64,000 nt of DNA, from positions 51,533-115,532 of the forward strand of contig NZ_JBHKFI010000015.1 of assembly GCF_042263505.1 (NCBI RefSeq), given 5' to 3'. The position numbers and the translations under genes are program-made. The stretch comes from Bacillus_BE sp042263505 (GTDB taxonomy: Bacteria > Bacillota > Bacilli > Bacillales > Cytobacillaceae). Below the pieces are notes generated by a model. That model was not told the origin of the DNA. It was given only the letters and a program-made list of their open reading frames with translations, and did not search any database. This document shows, piece by piece, positions 46,030 to 55,025 of the stretch (the stretch's first letter is position 1; the number at the start of each line of letters is the position of its first letter).

Positions 46030-46190
46030 TAGTTATATATTTGTCTAGGATATTTATACCGAGACGCCCAATCGGCCCTGCTAGAAGATAGTGAGGACAG
46101 ATATTTGATGGCTTCATGCTGATATTCTTCCCGAAAAAATCTTGATCGGGACTGAGTTCTTTCCAGGACTCGTATTCGACCATTTATTTG
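46030..46190 (-). pseudogene. Remnant of an EsaD-like T7SS toxin
   Basis: The minus strand reads VEYESWKELSPDQDFFGKN, matching YEAVKKLHPDQDFSQKEY in the intact toxin at 8701-10551 and its orphan copies. Similarity is confined to about 20 residues and then lost. Together with the broken frames up to 46320 this looks like the debris of a further toxin gene 35 kb away from the main array. Confidence 0.45.
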
Positions 46191-46811
46191 CTACTTCCTT
46201 CCTGCCATTCGTTTATCTTGTTGCGACTGTCACGCTTCATTTGTATGGCAATACGAGTGTGTAGCTCCTAAAAAGAGATATACCAAGGCTTTTGAGGAAA
46301 GTCTACCTTGTCAAGTAAGTTGGTTCTTGGCTAAGTTAATATTGTTAGTTCAATCTATATGTCCAAGATAAGACACCTTTTTTCCAAAGATGTCTTATTT
46401 ATTGAGCAAAAAGAGAACCAGCATTATTTCTATAGATATCGGAGACCGAGGTAATTTACTGGTCTATTTATTGATTTTTTAATAAGGTTTTGTAGTTACA
46501 TAGAAAATCTCTATAATTGTAACTCAGTGAAGCAAAACAAGTACTCGTATAATAGTTAATCCAGAGATATTAATAATTATATTAAAGCTTTACCGTTTCT
46601 CAAGAGAGAATGGTTAAATTACATCATACCGCCCGTAAGTTGGATTGTGTAATATCTTTAACGTTGTGTGAAAAAGAGAGGCTGAAATAATATGCTCATA
46701 CATAATTGGTTTCATCCGTTTTAAAAGCTATGCTTCCTTTGTTTTGGAGAAATTCCGAATTAACTTAATAAGCATATATCAAGAATCCCATCAACAGAAT
46801 CAGCTTTCATT
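46191..46811. other. Gene-free stretch
   Basis: No gene with a ribosome site. AGACACCTTTTTTCC and AAAGATGTCTTATT near 46370-46400 form a weak hairpin; otherwise AT-rich decayed sequence. Confidence 0.4.
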
Positions 46812-47828
46812 TTACTTTAAGTTTTTAACTCCTGTTTCTAATATTTCCATTTGCAGCAGTGTCTGTTCGTCTGTAATGGTTTTATCTTTACCATTTATGA
46901 TTGTCTCATATAAATCATCATATACTCTACCATAATCACCATTTACGGATTTCACTTTTTCTTCGTGGATTGTACCTTCTTCATCAATATAGGTCAGTAC
47001 ACCATAATGTTTTATTGTATCTATACCAAAATCTTTGTTATCAGGCATGTAAAATAACTTTAAATGTTCTTCCTGACGATCTTTGGTTTCTTTCACAAAG
47101 CATCCCTTTTTTCCATGAACGATGAAGCTAGGTCTTTCCTTAAGTCTAAAATAACTGGATTTTACAGATACTTTTAGCGTTCCATAATATAAATCTAAAT
47201 CAAAATAATCATTCATTCTTCCTTGCCCTAATAATTGCCTTACATCATAATGTATATGATCCGGCTTGCCAAAATAGCTGATAACCTGATCCAGTGTATG
47301 ACAGCCATGTCCATATAAAAATGAAAAAGCAGGATCAAAAGAATGAACGGACTCCGGTACTTCGGGACGATAATAGTCATAATGCATTTCCACTTCCAGC
47401 AAGTCCCCTATTTTCCCTTCTTCAATGACCTTTTGAACTGTTAAAAAATCACTATCAAAACGTCTGTTTTGATACGTCTGAACAATTAATTCTTTCTCTC
47501 TTGCCAATGCAAATATTTCTTTTGCCTGTTCTGAGGTTTCCATAAAAGGCTTTTCAACCAAACAGTTTTTATTATGTTCTAATACTAATTTTGCGTATTC
47601 ATAATGACTGTCATGTCTTGTGCAAATCACAATGAGTTGAATGCTCTTGTCATTTAATAGTTCATCTAAATCAGAAGTATAATTTACTCCTGCAATCCTA
47701 TTCCAACTTTCATGCTCAGGATTTCTTTGATAAATTGTTTTTACCTTTATATTCTCTCTTTGCAGTACGAACGGCAGATGATATCTGTTAGTGCTTTTCC
47801 CATTTCCAATATAACCAATAGTTAGCAT
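46812..47828 (-). CDS. Gfo/Idh/MocA family NAD(P)-dependent oxidoreductase
   Basis: 338 aa, ATG 47828 with AGGGGG 7 nt upstream. N-terminal Rossmann fold (TIGYIGNGKSTNRYHLPF), VICTRHDSHYEYAKLVLEH, the EKP motif in NCLVEKPFMETSEQA and a C-terminal beta-sheet domain with GCHTLDQVISYFGKPDHI are typical of the family. It oxidises or reduces a sugar or inositol-like substrate. Relatives include YhhX and similar scyllo-inositol/galactose-type enzymes. Not linked to the neighbouring PTS by short spacing. Confidence 0.9.
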   Translation of the reverse strand: MLTIGYIGNGKSTNRYHLPFVLQRENIKVKTIYQRNPEHESWNRIAGVNYTSDLDELLNDKSIQLIVICTRHDSHYEYAKLVLEHNKNCLVEKPFMETSEQAKEIFALAREKELIVQTYQNRRFDSDFLTVQKVIEEGKIGDLLEVEMHYDYYRPEVPESVHSFDPAFSFLYGHGCHTLDQVISYFGKPDHIHYDVRQLLGQGRMNDYFDLDLYYGTLKVSVKSSYFRLKERPSFIVHGKKGCFVKETKDRQEEHLKLFYMPDNKDFGIDTIKHYGVLTYIDEEGTIHEEKVKSVNGDYGRVYDDLYETIINGKDKTITDEQTLLQMEILETGVKNLK

Positions 47829-48172
47829 AGCGGCCCCCTAAAATATATTTAATAGCTTCTGGTAATACTACTCAACCTCTGTTTCTTGCGATTGTTTGGA
47901 TTTAAAAAACTATCCCCAAATAGCAATATTCCTGCAATAAGTATATATGGAAAAAATAAATTTTTCTATTATTTAACCTCGATTACTTAGCATTACAAAT
48001 GATCTGGTTATCTTTCATATTTCATATACTTCCCCATACAGGCTTTAAAATTACTTTTATAATAGAAGAAAAAGATTCCTACCCCCATTAACCTGCCACT
48101 TCATATTATAAGGTCACCGGATAAATTACCTTATAATACGAACTGATTAAGTTTTAGCATATATATATAAAA
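47829..48172. other. Gene-free AT-rich stretch
   Basis: Probable promoter region of the oxidoreductase gene; I see no confident -35/-10 pair and no small gene. Confidence 0.4.
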
Positions 48173-48210
48173 CACCTCCTTAAATGATCAGTTTATCATT
48201 CCAGGAGGTG
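48165..48210 (-). terminator. Terminator of the mannose-family PTS operon
   Basis: CACCTCCT / AGGAGGTG outer stem (48173-48210) with ATGAT/ATCAT inner pairs; minus strand continues TTTTATATAT. Confidence 0.8.
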
Positions 48211-48277
48211 CTTCTCTATTTGTATGCACTGTTTGAATACAGGCTTGCATTCAAACCTAGGTAAGAGTCTTTATTTA

Positions 48278-49189
48278 TTACATTAAATGTATTAAGTGGA
48301 ATACGATACCAACTACGAACAATCCAAGAATCATCACAATTGGAGAAACTTTCTTCTTAAGCAACCACATGCAAAGAAGTGTTAATAGCAATCCAGCTAA
48401 ACCAGGAATTAAGCTATCCAAGTTGCCTTGTAAAGTAGTTACTTTAACATTGCTCAATGAAAGACCACCGGCTTGCTGTTCCAGCGCAGTTTTAATCCCT
48501 TGTACTCCAGAAGGTAATTTATCCCAATCAATATAAGCACCTTTGTCAAGTTTAACTTCAGATACAATTGGCGAGAATTTTACAGAAACCCAACGGTTAA
48601 CTAATGAACCGAGGATGAACATCCCCAGGATTGATGCACCTTTAGTAATGCTTTGAAGTAATCCGCCAGATAAGTCCTCCGTAATTCTAGAACCAGCTTT
48701 GTAACCAAATTCTTGCGTATACCACATGAATCCCATACGAATAAGATTCCATAGAACGAAGTAAAGAATTGGTCCAAGTATGTTACCAGTCATAGCAAGA
48801 GAAGCCGCTAATGCACCAAGGATTGGCTTAACCGTGAACCAGAAAACTGGATCCCCGATACCTGCCAATGGCCCCATCATCCCAACTTTAACCCCTTGAA
48901 TGGCTACATCGTCAACTGGCGCACCATTTGCGCGTTCTTCTTCAAGTGCTAAAGTTACACCAATAATAGGTGAAGCTACATATGGGTGAGTATTAAAGAA
49001 CTCTAAGTGACGTTTTAGTGCAGCAGAACGATCTTCTTTCGTTTTATATAATCTTTTGATAGCGGGAATCATTGTATATGCCCAACCACCATTTTGCATA
49101 CGTTCATAGTTCCATGAACCTTGAATGAAAGTTGAACGCCACCAAACAGAAATACGATCTTTTCTTGATAATTTCAATCCTTGTTCCAT
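48278..49189 (-). CDS. manZ: PTS mannose-family IID component
   Basis: 303 aa, ATG 49189 with AAGGAGGG upstream. QGSWNYERMQNGGWAYTMIP, GVTLALEEERANG and GPLAGIGDPVFWFTVKPI are hallmarks of the EIID family (ManZ/LevG). With IIC it forms the membrane channel for mannose/glucose-type sugars. Last gene of the IIAB-IIC-IID operon, 17 nt after IIC, followed by a terminator. Confidence 0.95.
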   Translation of the reverse strand: MEQGLKLSRKDRISVWWRSTFIQGSWNYERMQNGGWAYTMIPAIKRLYKTKEDRSAALKRHLEFFNTHPYVASPIIGVTLALEEERANGAPVDDVAIQGVKVGMMGPLAGIGDPVFWFTVKPILGALAASLAMTGNILGPILYFVLWNLIRMGFMWYTQEFGYKAGSRITEDLSGGLLQSITKGASILGMFILGSLVNRWVSVKFSPIVSEVKLDKGAYIDWDKLPSGVQGIKTALEQQAGGLSLSNVKVTTLQGNLDSLIPGLAGLLLTLLCMWLLKKKVSPIVMILGLFVVGIVFHLIHLM

Positions 49190-49206
49190 TTTTATGTCCC
49201 TCCTTC

Positions 49207-50013
49207 TTAGTAATTATCAATAATGGTGCCTAGAGGATCTCCAGTATTACCGTTTCCACCATTACCTGAACCGCCTGATTTAGAAAGTGCTAAGTAGATA
49301 AGTGCAAGAGCGACACCGATAGCTCCAAGACCGATAAGTGTGATTTGTGAAACAGTTGCTAATACGAAACCAATCGCGAAGAATGGCCATACTTCTTTTG
49401 TAGCCATCATGTTAATAACCATTGCATAACCAACGGCTACAACCATTCCCCCACCGATTGCTAAACCGTCTGTCAACCAAAGTGGCATAGCTTCAAGCAA
49501 GCCTCTAACCGGACCTGCACCAACAGCTACAATTAATACAGCTGGGATTGCAATACGTAAACCTTGCATACAGATAGCAGCGATGTGCCATGCTTCAACT
49601 TTTCTAATATTTCCTTCAACTGCTGCAGCATCCATAAAGTGTACGAATGCTGTTGCAATTGTACGACAGATGATTGTCAATAATAAACCTGCAACTGCAA
49701 GCGGTACAGCGATCGCGATTGCAGATGAGACACCAGATTGACCTTGTCCACTTAAAACTAAAATAATTGCAGATGCAACTGATGCTAACGCAGCATCCGG
49801 TGCTACGGCAGCCCCAATGTTCGCCCAACCTAAAGCGATCATTTGTAGGGTACCACCTAAGATAAGACACGGTACTAATGTTCCTGTAACTAAGCCAATT
49901 AACGTACAAGCAATAATTGGTTGGTGGAAGTGGAATTCATCCAAAATCCCTTCCATCCCAGCTAAAAATGCTACGATAAAGACTAATATAATTTGAATAA
50001 CATTCAAATCCAT
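49207..50013 (-). CDS. manY: PTS mannose-family IIC component
   Basis: 268 aa, ATG 50013 with AGGGAGG upstream. Polytopic; IILVFIVAFLAGMEGILDEF, GLVTGTLVPCLILGGTLQMI and IGAAVAPDAALASV are characteristic of ManY-type EIIC. The C-terminus is Gly/Asn/Ser-rich (SGGSGNGGNGNTGDP). It forms the sugar-translocating channel with IID. Confidence 0.95.
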   Translation of the reverse strand: MDLNVIQIILVFIVAFLAGMEGILDEFHFHQPIIACTLIGLVTGTLVPCLILGGTLQMIALGWANIGAAVAPDAALASVASAIILVLSGQGQSGVSSAIAIAVPLAVAGLLLTIICRTIATAFVHFMDAAAVEGNIRKVEAWHIAAICMQGLRIAIPAVLIVAVGAGPVRGLLEAMPLWLTDGLAIGGGMVVAVGYAMVINMMATKEVWPFFAIGFVLATVSQITLIGLGAIGVALALIYLALSKSGGSGNGGNGNTGDPLGTIIDNY

Positions 50014-50046
50014 GATTAATCCTCCCTTTTCTCCTGATAACCAGGG

Positions 50047-51018
50047 TTATTTTTGTTTGTTTAGCTCATCTTGAGCTTTCCTAATAATTTCGTTCATATC
50101 GCCTTTTGAATCGTTCGGTACTTTACGTACATCGAAGTTCAAACCAAGTTTTTTCAACTTATTGAAAGTATCGATATCATCTTGGTTAAAGGCCAACACT
50201 TTATTCGGTTGAACTTTACCAGGTGAGTGTGCCATAGAACCAACGTTGATTGTCTTCAATGGAACGCCACCTTCAACTGCCCTAAGAGCGTCTTGTGGGT
50301 TTTCAAAAAGAAGTAATGCGCGTTGGCCGCCGAAGTGTTGATCATCCTTGGCAAGCTCAATCATTTTATTGACAGGAACAACGTGTGCCTTTACTCCTGG
50401 AGGAGCAGCTTGTTGGATCAATTTCTTACGGAGATCATCCTTAGCTACTGCATCAGATACAACAATAATGCGTGTTGGCTGTGTAGTTTTTGTCCAAGCG
50501 GTCGCTACTTGTCCATGAAGCAAACGAGAGTCGATACGTGCTAATACGTATTCAAACTTACCAGGGGCACCTGCATTTAATGGTTTAGCAGCAGCTGCAG
50601 CAGCGGTTACAACTGGTTCCAATTCTTCAGGTTTTACTTTAACCCCTTCTTTTGCTGTGCTCAAAATATGCGCAGCAATTTCATGAGCTGTGTTCATTGA
50701 GAAGCGGGATGCAAAAGCTTCAATCAACATTGGTAAGTTCATACCAGCAACGATTGCCCATTTATCTTTGTGTTCTTCAACTAAGCTGTTAGCTTGATTG
50801 AATGGAGTTCCACCCCAAAGATCTACTAAGAATAGTACTTCGTCTTGGTCTTCGAAAGAGGCAATTGCTTCTTTCATTTTTGCCTTTACATTTTCAGGTC
50901 CTTCGCTTGGCATCAATGTAACAGCTTTTACATTTTCTTGCTCTCCAAAGATCATCGCTCCAGATTGCAAGATACCGCTGGCAAATTCACCGTGACTAGC
51001 AATGATAATTCCTACCAT
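50047..51018 (-). CDS. manX: PTS mannose-family IIAB component
   Basis: 323 aa, ATG 51018 with AGGAGG upstream. The IIA domain begins MVGIIIASHGEFASG with the phosphoryl-accepting His9 and has FLVDLWGGTPFN. An Ala-rich linker near 138-145 leads to the IIB domain, whose RIDSRLLHGQVATAW carries the second phosphorylated His near residue 168. It relays phosphate from HPr to the incoming sugar. First gene of the operon; its ~490-nt leader holds a large hairpin. Confidence 0.95.
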   Translation of the reverse strand: MVGIIIASHGEFASGILQSGAMIFGEQENVKAVTLMPSEGPENVKAKMKEAIASFEDQDEVLFLVDLWGGTPFNQANSLVEEHKDKWAIVAGMNLPMLIEAFASRFSMNTAHEIAAHILSTAKEGVKVKPEELEPVVTAAAAAAKPLNAGAPGKFEYVLARIDSRLLHGQVATAWTKTTQPTRIIVVSDAVAKDDLRKKLIQQAAPPGVKAHVVPVNKMIELAKDDQHFGGQRALLLFENPQDALRAVEGGVPLKTINVGSMAHSPGKVQPNKVLAFNQDDIDTFNKLKKLGLNFDVRKVPNDSKGDMNEIIRKAQDELNKQK

Positions 51019-51133
51019 CTTTTTACCTCCTATACATTATTGTTACAGCTAAATAAAAAATGAGAAAATCCACCAACTTATTTCAGCTGTATTTTTTTCG
51101 GCTCATTTAAGCGATTACAGTTTCGACAAAAAC

Positions 51134-51226
51134 AACAAAAAAAGCATGAGCAAAAAGTCGATTAAATGAAGATATAGGAATAGAATTCCCATTTTTCTTC
51201 ATTTCAATCAATACTTTTCACTCATG
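51134..51226 (-). terminator. Large imperfect hairpin with T-run in the manX leader
   Basis: GCATGAG, AAAAGT and AAATGAAG blocks (51226 inward) pair with CTTCATTT, ACTTTTT and CTCATGC (to about 51144), with GGAAT/ATTCC at the tip. The minus strand then reads TTTTTTTGTTGTTTTT. It lies 110 nt before manX: an attenuator, a terminator from upstream, or a small RNA. Confidence 0.6.
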
Positions 51227-51281
51227 CCTGATCGAATCAGTAACACGTAAAAAATAATGGCTATCAAATTTAATTTTAGTT

Positions 51282-51295
51282 TGCAAACGCTATAA
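51282..51295. promoter_or_regulatory. Weak cre-like site upstream of manX
   Basis: TGCAAACGCTATAA matches the CcpA cre pattern at the TG, AAACG and T positions but lacks the final CA. Plausible for a PTS operon, unproven. Confidence 0.25.
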
Positions 51296-51473
51296 ATATA
51301 GTGTTAAATAAACAGCTTCTGCATCAAATATATTCTTCTTATCTGCATCACTTTAATGAGCTTCCTTAAGTGATTATAGCACACCGAATGTTCTTCTTTC
51401 AAGAGGGAATTTTTTCTGGTGCCGCCATCTTCTCACCACAGTTTATCAGTTAACAATTTGGGATCCATCAAAA

Positions 51474-51503
51474 AAAAAGACAAGTTCCAACCTGTCTTTT
51501 ATG
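51474..51503 (-). terminator. Terminator of the DUF956 gene
   Basis: AAAAGACA(A)GTT / AAC(C)TGTCTTTT stem directly after the gene, minus-strand TTTTTTTT tail. Confidence 0.7.
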
Positions 51504-51511
51504 TAAAACAA

Positions 51512-51883
51512 TTATTTTTTAGATTTTCTCTTCAAGCTGCGTTTGATAACATCAAAGAAACTTAATGATTGGACCATATGATTCGGATCAACGTATTCAC
51601 GAATTGCTCGCAAAACTTTTTTTGGCTCTTTTGAAGAAAATGTATACATCCCATTACGTTTAGTTTGAATAGTATAGCGTGGGATCCATTTTCCCTTGAA
51701 CATGATAGAAGCGATCACGTGATCAACTTCATCCCAAGGAATTTGAATAAACTTACGAGCATCACGATCATTGTAGAATTCAAATCCTTTATCTCCGATC
51801 ATGATTCTACCATATTCAGGAAGCCCCATGTGTGAGGTTGCATCAATAACTAAATCGACTTTTGTATTGATTGATTGGACCAT
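51512..51883 (-). CDS. manO: DUF956 family protein (ManO)
   Basis: 123 aa, ATG 51883. VDLVIDATSHMGLPEYGRIM, GDKGFEFYNDRDARKFIQIPW and a basic tail (KRSLKRKSKK) mark the DUF956 family, which accompanies mannose-type PTS operons in Firmicutes and may modulate the transporter. It usually lies 3' of IID; here it is upstream of IIAB, 490 bp away and with its own terminator. Confidence 0.85.
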   Translation of the reverse strand: MVQSINTKVDLVIDATSHMGLPEYGRIMIGDKGFEFYNDRDARKFIQIPWDEVDHVIASIMFKGKWIPRYTIQTKRNGMYTFSSKEPKKVLRAIREYVDPNHMVQSLSFFDVIKRSLKRKSKK

Positions 51884-52163
51884 TTGATGTACTCCATTTC
51901 TTTTTTTAAATAATTATTATTATACGCGATTTTTCACTTTAAGCAAAAAATACTTGGGACAAGTTGGAGCATTACCTTTAAAATTATAATAGATTGATCA
52001 AGTATTCACAATATTAGGTATAGTGCAAAATCCTTATCATTATTATATTCAGTAAATGGCATTCACTCTTTTTACCAGTGATTTTTAAAATATTGTTTAT
52101 ATCGGTTATATACTTAGTTTGTTCAACACTATGTGCACTATGGTAAGATTGCTTTTTCTCTTT

Positions 52164-52406
52164 TCATTTCCCACAACATTTCTTAAATTTCTCCCCGCTT
52201 CCACATGGGCAAAGATCGTTTCTGCCAATCTTTTGACGGGTTTGGAGACTAATGATCTCTCCTTTTTTATTGGGCATAACCAGTAATGCCTTATTCTCCT
52301 GTGCAAATAACTCTTCTGATGTATATCCCTTTAAATACCATTCCCTCGTATTATTCATAAGAAGAACAACAGCACAGAGTTCACCACTAACAACTTCGGA
52401 AGCCAC
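52164..52406 (-). CDS. Small SEC-C motif protein
   Basis: 80 aa from GTG 52406, with AAGGAG 5 nt upstream. The C-terminus IGRNDLCPCGSGEKFKKCCG is a complete zinc-binding SEC-C motif (C-x-C-x8-C-C) as at the end of SecA. The N-terminal 55 residues (AVVLLMNNTREWYLKGYTSEE) are not recognised. Likely a small zinc protein; function unknown. Confidence 0.75.
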   Translation of the reverse strand: MASEVVSGELCAVVLLMNNTREWYLKGYTSEELFAQENKALLVMPNKKGEIISLQTRQKIGRNDLCPCGSGEKFKKCCGK

Positions 52407-52550
52407 GGCAACTCCTTACTAGTCATCTCTTTCATTTCATATATATTTTTTTCTATTGTAGCATGCATGTACTTAAGTTAAACACATGAAACTGGGCTAA
52501 CTACTCTAAAAGAAACTTTCTTATTACTCCAACTTTACTTTAACAGATAA

Positions 52551-52599
52551 AAAAGAGGCTTCTCATAAGTTTGCTTAACTTATGAGAAGCCTCCGTTAG
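52551..52599 (-). terminator. Terminator of groESL, homologous to the hairpin at 31.6 kb
   Basis: 15-bp stem GGCTTCTCATAAGTT / AACTTATGAGAAGCC (52557-52591), loop TGCTT, minus-strand CTTTTTTATC tail. Against 31611-31653 two base pairs are changed on both arms (C-G to T-A), and the CTCCGTTA flank is shared. Confidence 0.85.
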
Positions 52600-52681
52600 A
52601 TACCTCTATGTTAACAAAATATTAGAAATTCACTCTCATCCTACTCAAAAGCCCATTCATATCAAGGCTTTAAGGGCGTTA

Positions 52682-54310
52682 TTACATCATTCCGCCCATT
52701 CCACCCATACCGCCCATATCAGGCATTGCAGGTGCAGCAGGTTCTGGTTTATCAGCAACAACAGCTTCAGTTGTTAAGAACATAGCAGCTACAGATGCAG
52801 CGTTTTGAAGAGCTGAACGAGTTACTTTAGTTGGGTCAACGATACCAGCTTCGATCATGTTTACCCATTCGCCAGTAGCAGCATTAAATCCTGTGCCGAC
52901 AGCTTCACGTTTTAAGCGGTCAACAATAACGGATCCTTCAAGACCAGCATTGTGAGCGATAGTGCGAACAGGTTCTTCAATCGCACGTAATACGATGTTA
53001 ATACCAGTAGCTTCGTCACCTTCAGCTACAAGAGAAGCAACTTTACCGTATACGTTTAGAAGTGCAACTCCACCACCGGATACGATCCCTTCTTCAACAG
53101 CCGCACGAGTTGAGTTCAATGCGTCTTCGATACGAAGTTTGCGTTCTTTTAATTCTGTTTCAGTTGCAGCACCTACTTTGATAACCGCAACACCGCCAGC
53201 TAATTTAGCAAGACGTTCTTGTAATTTTTCACGATCAAATTCAGAAGTCGTTTCATCTAATTGAATGCGGATTTGGTTTACACGGCCTTGGATAGCCTCT
53301 GATTCACCAGCACCTTCTACGATTGTTGTATTTTCTTTTGTCACAACAACTTTAGCAGCGCGTCCTAATGAAGAAATCGTTGCAGACTTAAGTTCACGTC
53401 CTAGTTCTTCAGTGATGACTTCCCCGCCAGTTAAGATAGCGATATCTTCAAGCATAGCTTTACGGCGATCCCCGAATCCAGGAGCTTTAACAGCTACTGC
53501 ATTGAATGTTCCGCGAAGTTTGTTTAATACTAAAGTGGAAAGAGCCTCCCCTTCAACATCTTCGGCAACAAGTAATAATGGCTTACCTTGTTGTACAACT
53601 TGTTCAAGAACAGGAAGTACTTCTTGGATATTGGAGATTTTCTTATCAGTAATTAAGATGTATGGATTTTCAAGAACAGCTTCCATTTTGTTTGTATCAG
53701 TTACCATGTAAGCTGAAGTGTATCCACGATCAAATTGCATACCTTCTACTACATCAAGTTCAGTTGTGAATCCTTTTGATTCTTCAATTGTGATAACACC
53801 ATCGTTACCAACGCGCTCCATTGCTTCAGCAATAAGTTGGCCTACTTCTTCATCAGCAGCAGAAATGGCTGCAACTTGAGCGATAGAAGCTTTGCCTTCG
53901 ATTGGTTTAGAGATTGCCTTTAATTCTTCAACAGCGGTTACCACTGCTTTTTCAATACCTTTACGGATACCCATTGGGTTAGCACCAGCAGTAACGTTTT
54001 TAAGACCCTCACGAATCATCGCTTGTGCAAGAACGGTAGCAGTCGTTGTACCATCTCCAGCTACATCGTTTGTTTTGCTTGCAACTTCAGCAACAAGCTT
54101 TGCACCCATGTTTTCAAATGCATCTTCTAATTCGATTTCTTTTGCAATGGTAACACCATCATTTGTAATTAATGGAGAACCAAATTTTTTCTCAAGAACC
54201 ACATTGCGTCCTTTAGGTCCAAGAGTAACTTTAACCGCATCAGCAAGCGCGTCTACACCACGAAGCATAGAACGGCGAGCTTCTTCACTAAATTTAATTT
54301 CTTTAGCCAT
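52682..54310 (-). CDS. groEL: Chaperonin GroEL (60 kDa)
   Basis: 542 aa, ATG 54310 with AGGAGG 10 nt upstream. Canonical start MAKEIKFSEEARRSMLRGVD, ATP-site DGTTTATVLAQAM (GDGTTT near 86), and a C-terminal GGMGGMGGMM tail. Forms the 14-subunit folding chamber with GroES. Second gene of the CIRCE-controlled operon. Confidence 0.99.
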   Translation of the reverse strand: MAKEIKFSEEARRSMLRGVDALADAVKVTLGPKGRNVVLEKKFGSPLITNDGVTIAKEIELEDAFENMGAKLVAEVASKTNDVAGDGTTTATVLAQAMIREGLKNVTAGANPMGIRKGIEKAVVTAVEELKAISKPIEGKASIAQVAAISAADEEVGQLIAEAMERVGNDGVITIEESKGFTTELDVVEGMQFDRGYTSAYMVTDTNKMEAVLENPYILITDKKISNIQEVLPVLEQVVQQGKPLLLVAEDVEGEALSTLVLNKLRGTFNAVAVKAPGFGDRRKAMLEDIAILTGGEVITEELGRELKSATISSLGRAAKVVVTKENTTIVEGAGESEAIQGRVNQIRIQLDETTSEFDREKLQERLAKLAGGVAVIKVGAATETELKERKLRIEDALNSTRAAVEEGIVSGGGVALLNVYGKVASLVAEGDEATGINIVLRAIEEPVRTIAHNAGLEGSVIVDRLKREAVGTGFNAATGEWVNMIEAGIVDPTKVTRSALQNAASVAAMFLTTEAVVADKPEPAAPAMPDMGGMGGMGGMM

Positions 54311-54362
54311 TATTAAAAAACCTCCTATAAATTTGATTTATATCTGTTGAACGTTCGTATAA

Positions 54363-54647
54363 TTAGCCGATTATAGCAAGGATGTCATTTTCGCGTAGAA
54401 TTAAATATTCTTTACCGTCGTATTTCACTTCTGTTCCAGAGTATTTTGAGAAGATAATTCTGTCATCAACAGAAACTTCAAGTGCAACACGTTCACCGTT
54501 TTCTAGAACTCTTCCAGATCCAACAGCAACGACGATACCTTCTTGAGGCTTCTCCTTCGCTGTATCTGGTAAAACAATACCGCTTGCAGTTTTTTCTTCT
54601 GTTTCAACAAGCTCAATGACAATACGATCACCTAGTGGCTTTAACAA
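54363..54647 (-). CDS. groES: Co-chaperonin GroES (10 kDa), TTG start
   Basis: 94 aa from TTG 54647 (GAGGAGG 9 nt upstream), giving MLKPLGDRIVIELVETEEKT, which aligns end to end with B. subtilis GroES. An ATG 45 nt upstream lies inside the leader and is not needed. Mobile loop ETEEKTASGIVLPDTA and C-terminal LRENDILAIIG are typical. It caps GroEL. Preceded by CIRCE. Confidence 0.97.
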   Translation of the reverse strand: MLKPLGDRIVIELVETEEKTASGIVLPDTAKEKPQEGIVVAVGSGRVLENGERVALEVSVDDRIIFSKYSGTEVKYDGKEYLILRENDILAIIG

Positions 54648-54685
54648 GTGAAACAACCTCCTCAAATAATATGTAAATTTTATTA

Positions 54686-54725
54686 TTAGCACTCTCTTCG
54701 ATTGAGTGCTAACACATTTATTATA
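54686..54725 (-). promoter_or_regulatory. CIRCE operator and -10 region of groESL
   Basis: TTAGCACTC-N9-GAGTGCTAA (54686-54712) is a perfect CIRCE, the binding site of HrcA, so the operon is heat-inducible. A TATAAT box lies just upstream (54725-54720 on the minus strand). A TTGCAA at 54751-54746 is 20 bp away, rather long for its -35. Confidence 0.95.
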
Positions 54726-55025
54726 TTAAAGAATCTGAAAAAAATTTGCAAGTAAAAAGCCATATTTTTTTCAAATTTACTTATGATCTTAAACACTTAC
54801 AAGTATGTACTGCATTTGCTTATTTATCCAGCATTTTGGAAAAAGCAAACAGAAATTTAATCATTCTGAAATATAGTTTAAAATGTCTTCCATTTGAAAC
54901 AAAGGGCAATTTATTAGTAGAATGAGAATAAAGTGAAATTCGATGCTGCTCATATTTTACTAACAACTGGGTACCCAATGATCAGCTTATTATTATAGGA
55001 GAAACGAAAAAGGAGACAAATCATT

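Noticed and set aside
51395..51425. Sigma-54 promoter for the mannose PTS
   Set aside because: GGCAC is present on the minus strand near 51420 but the -12 TTGC element is missing at the required distance.
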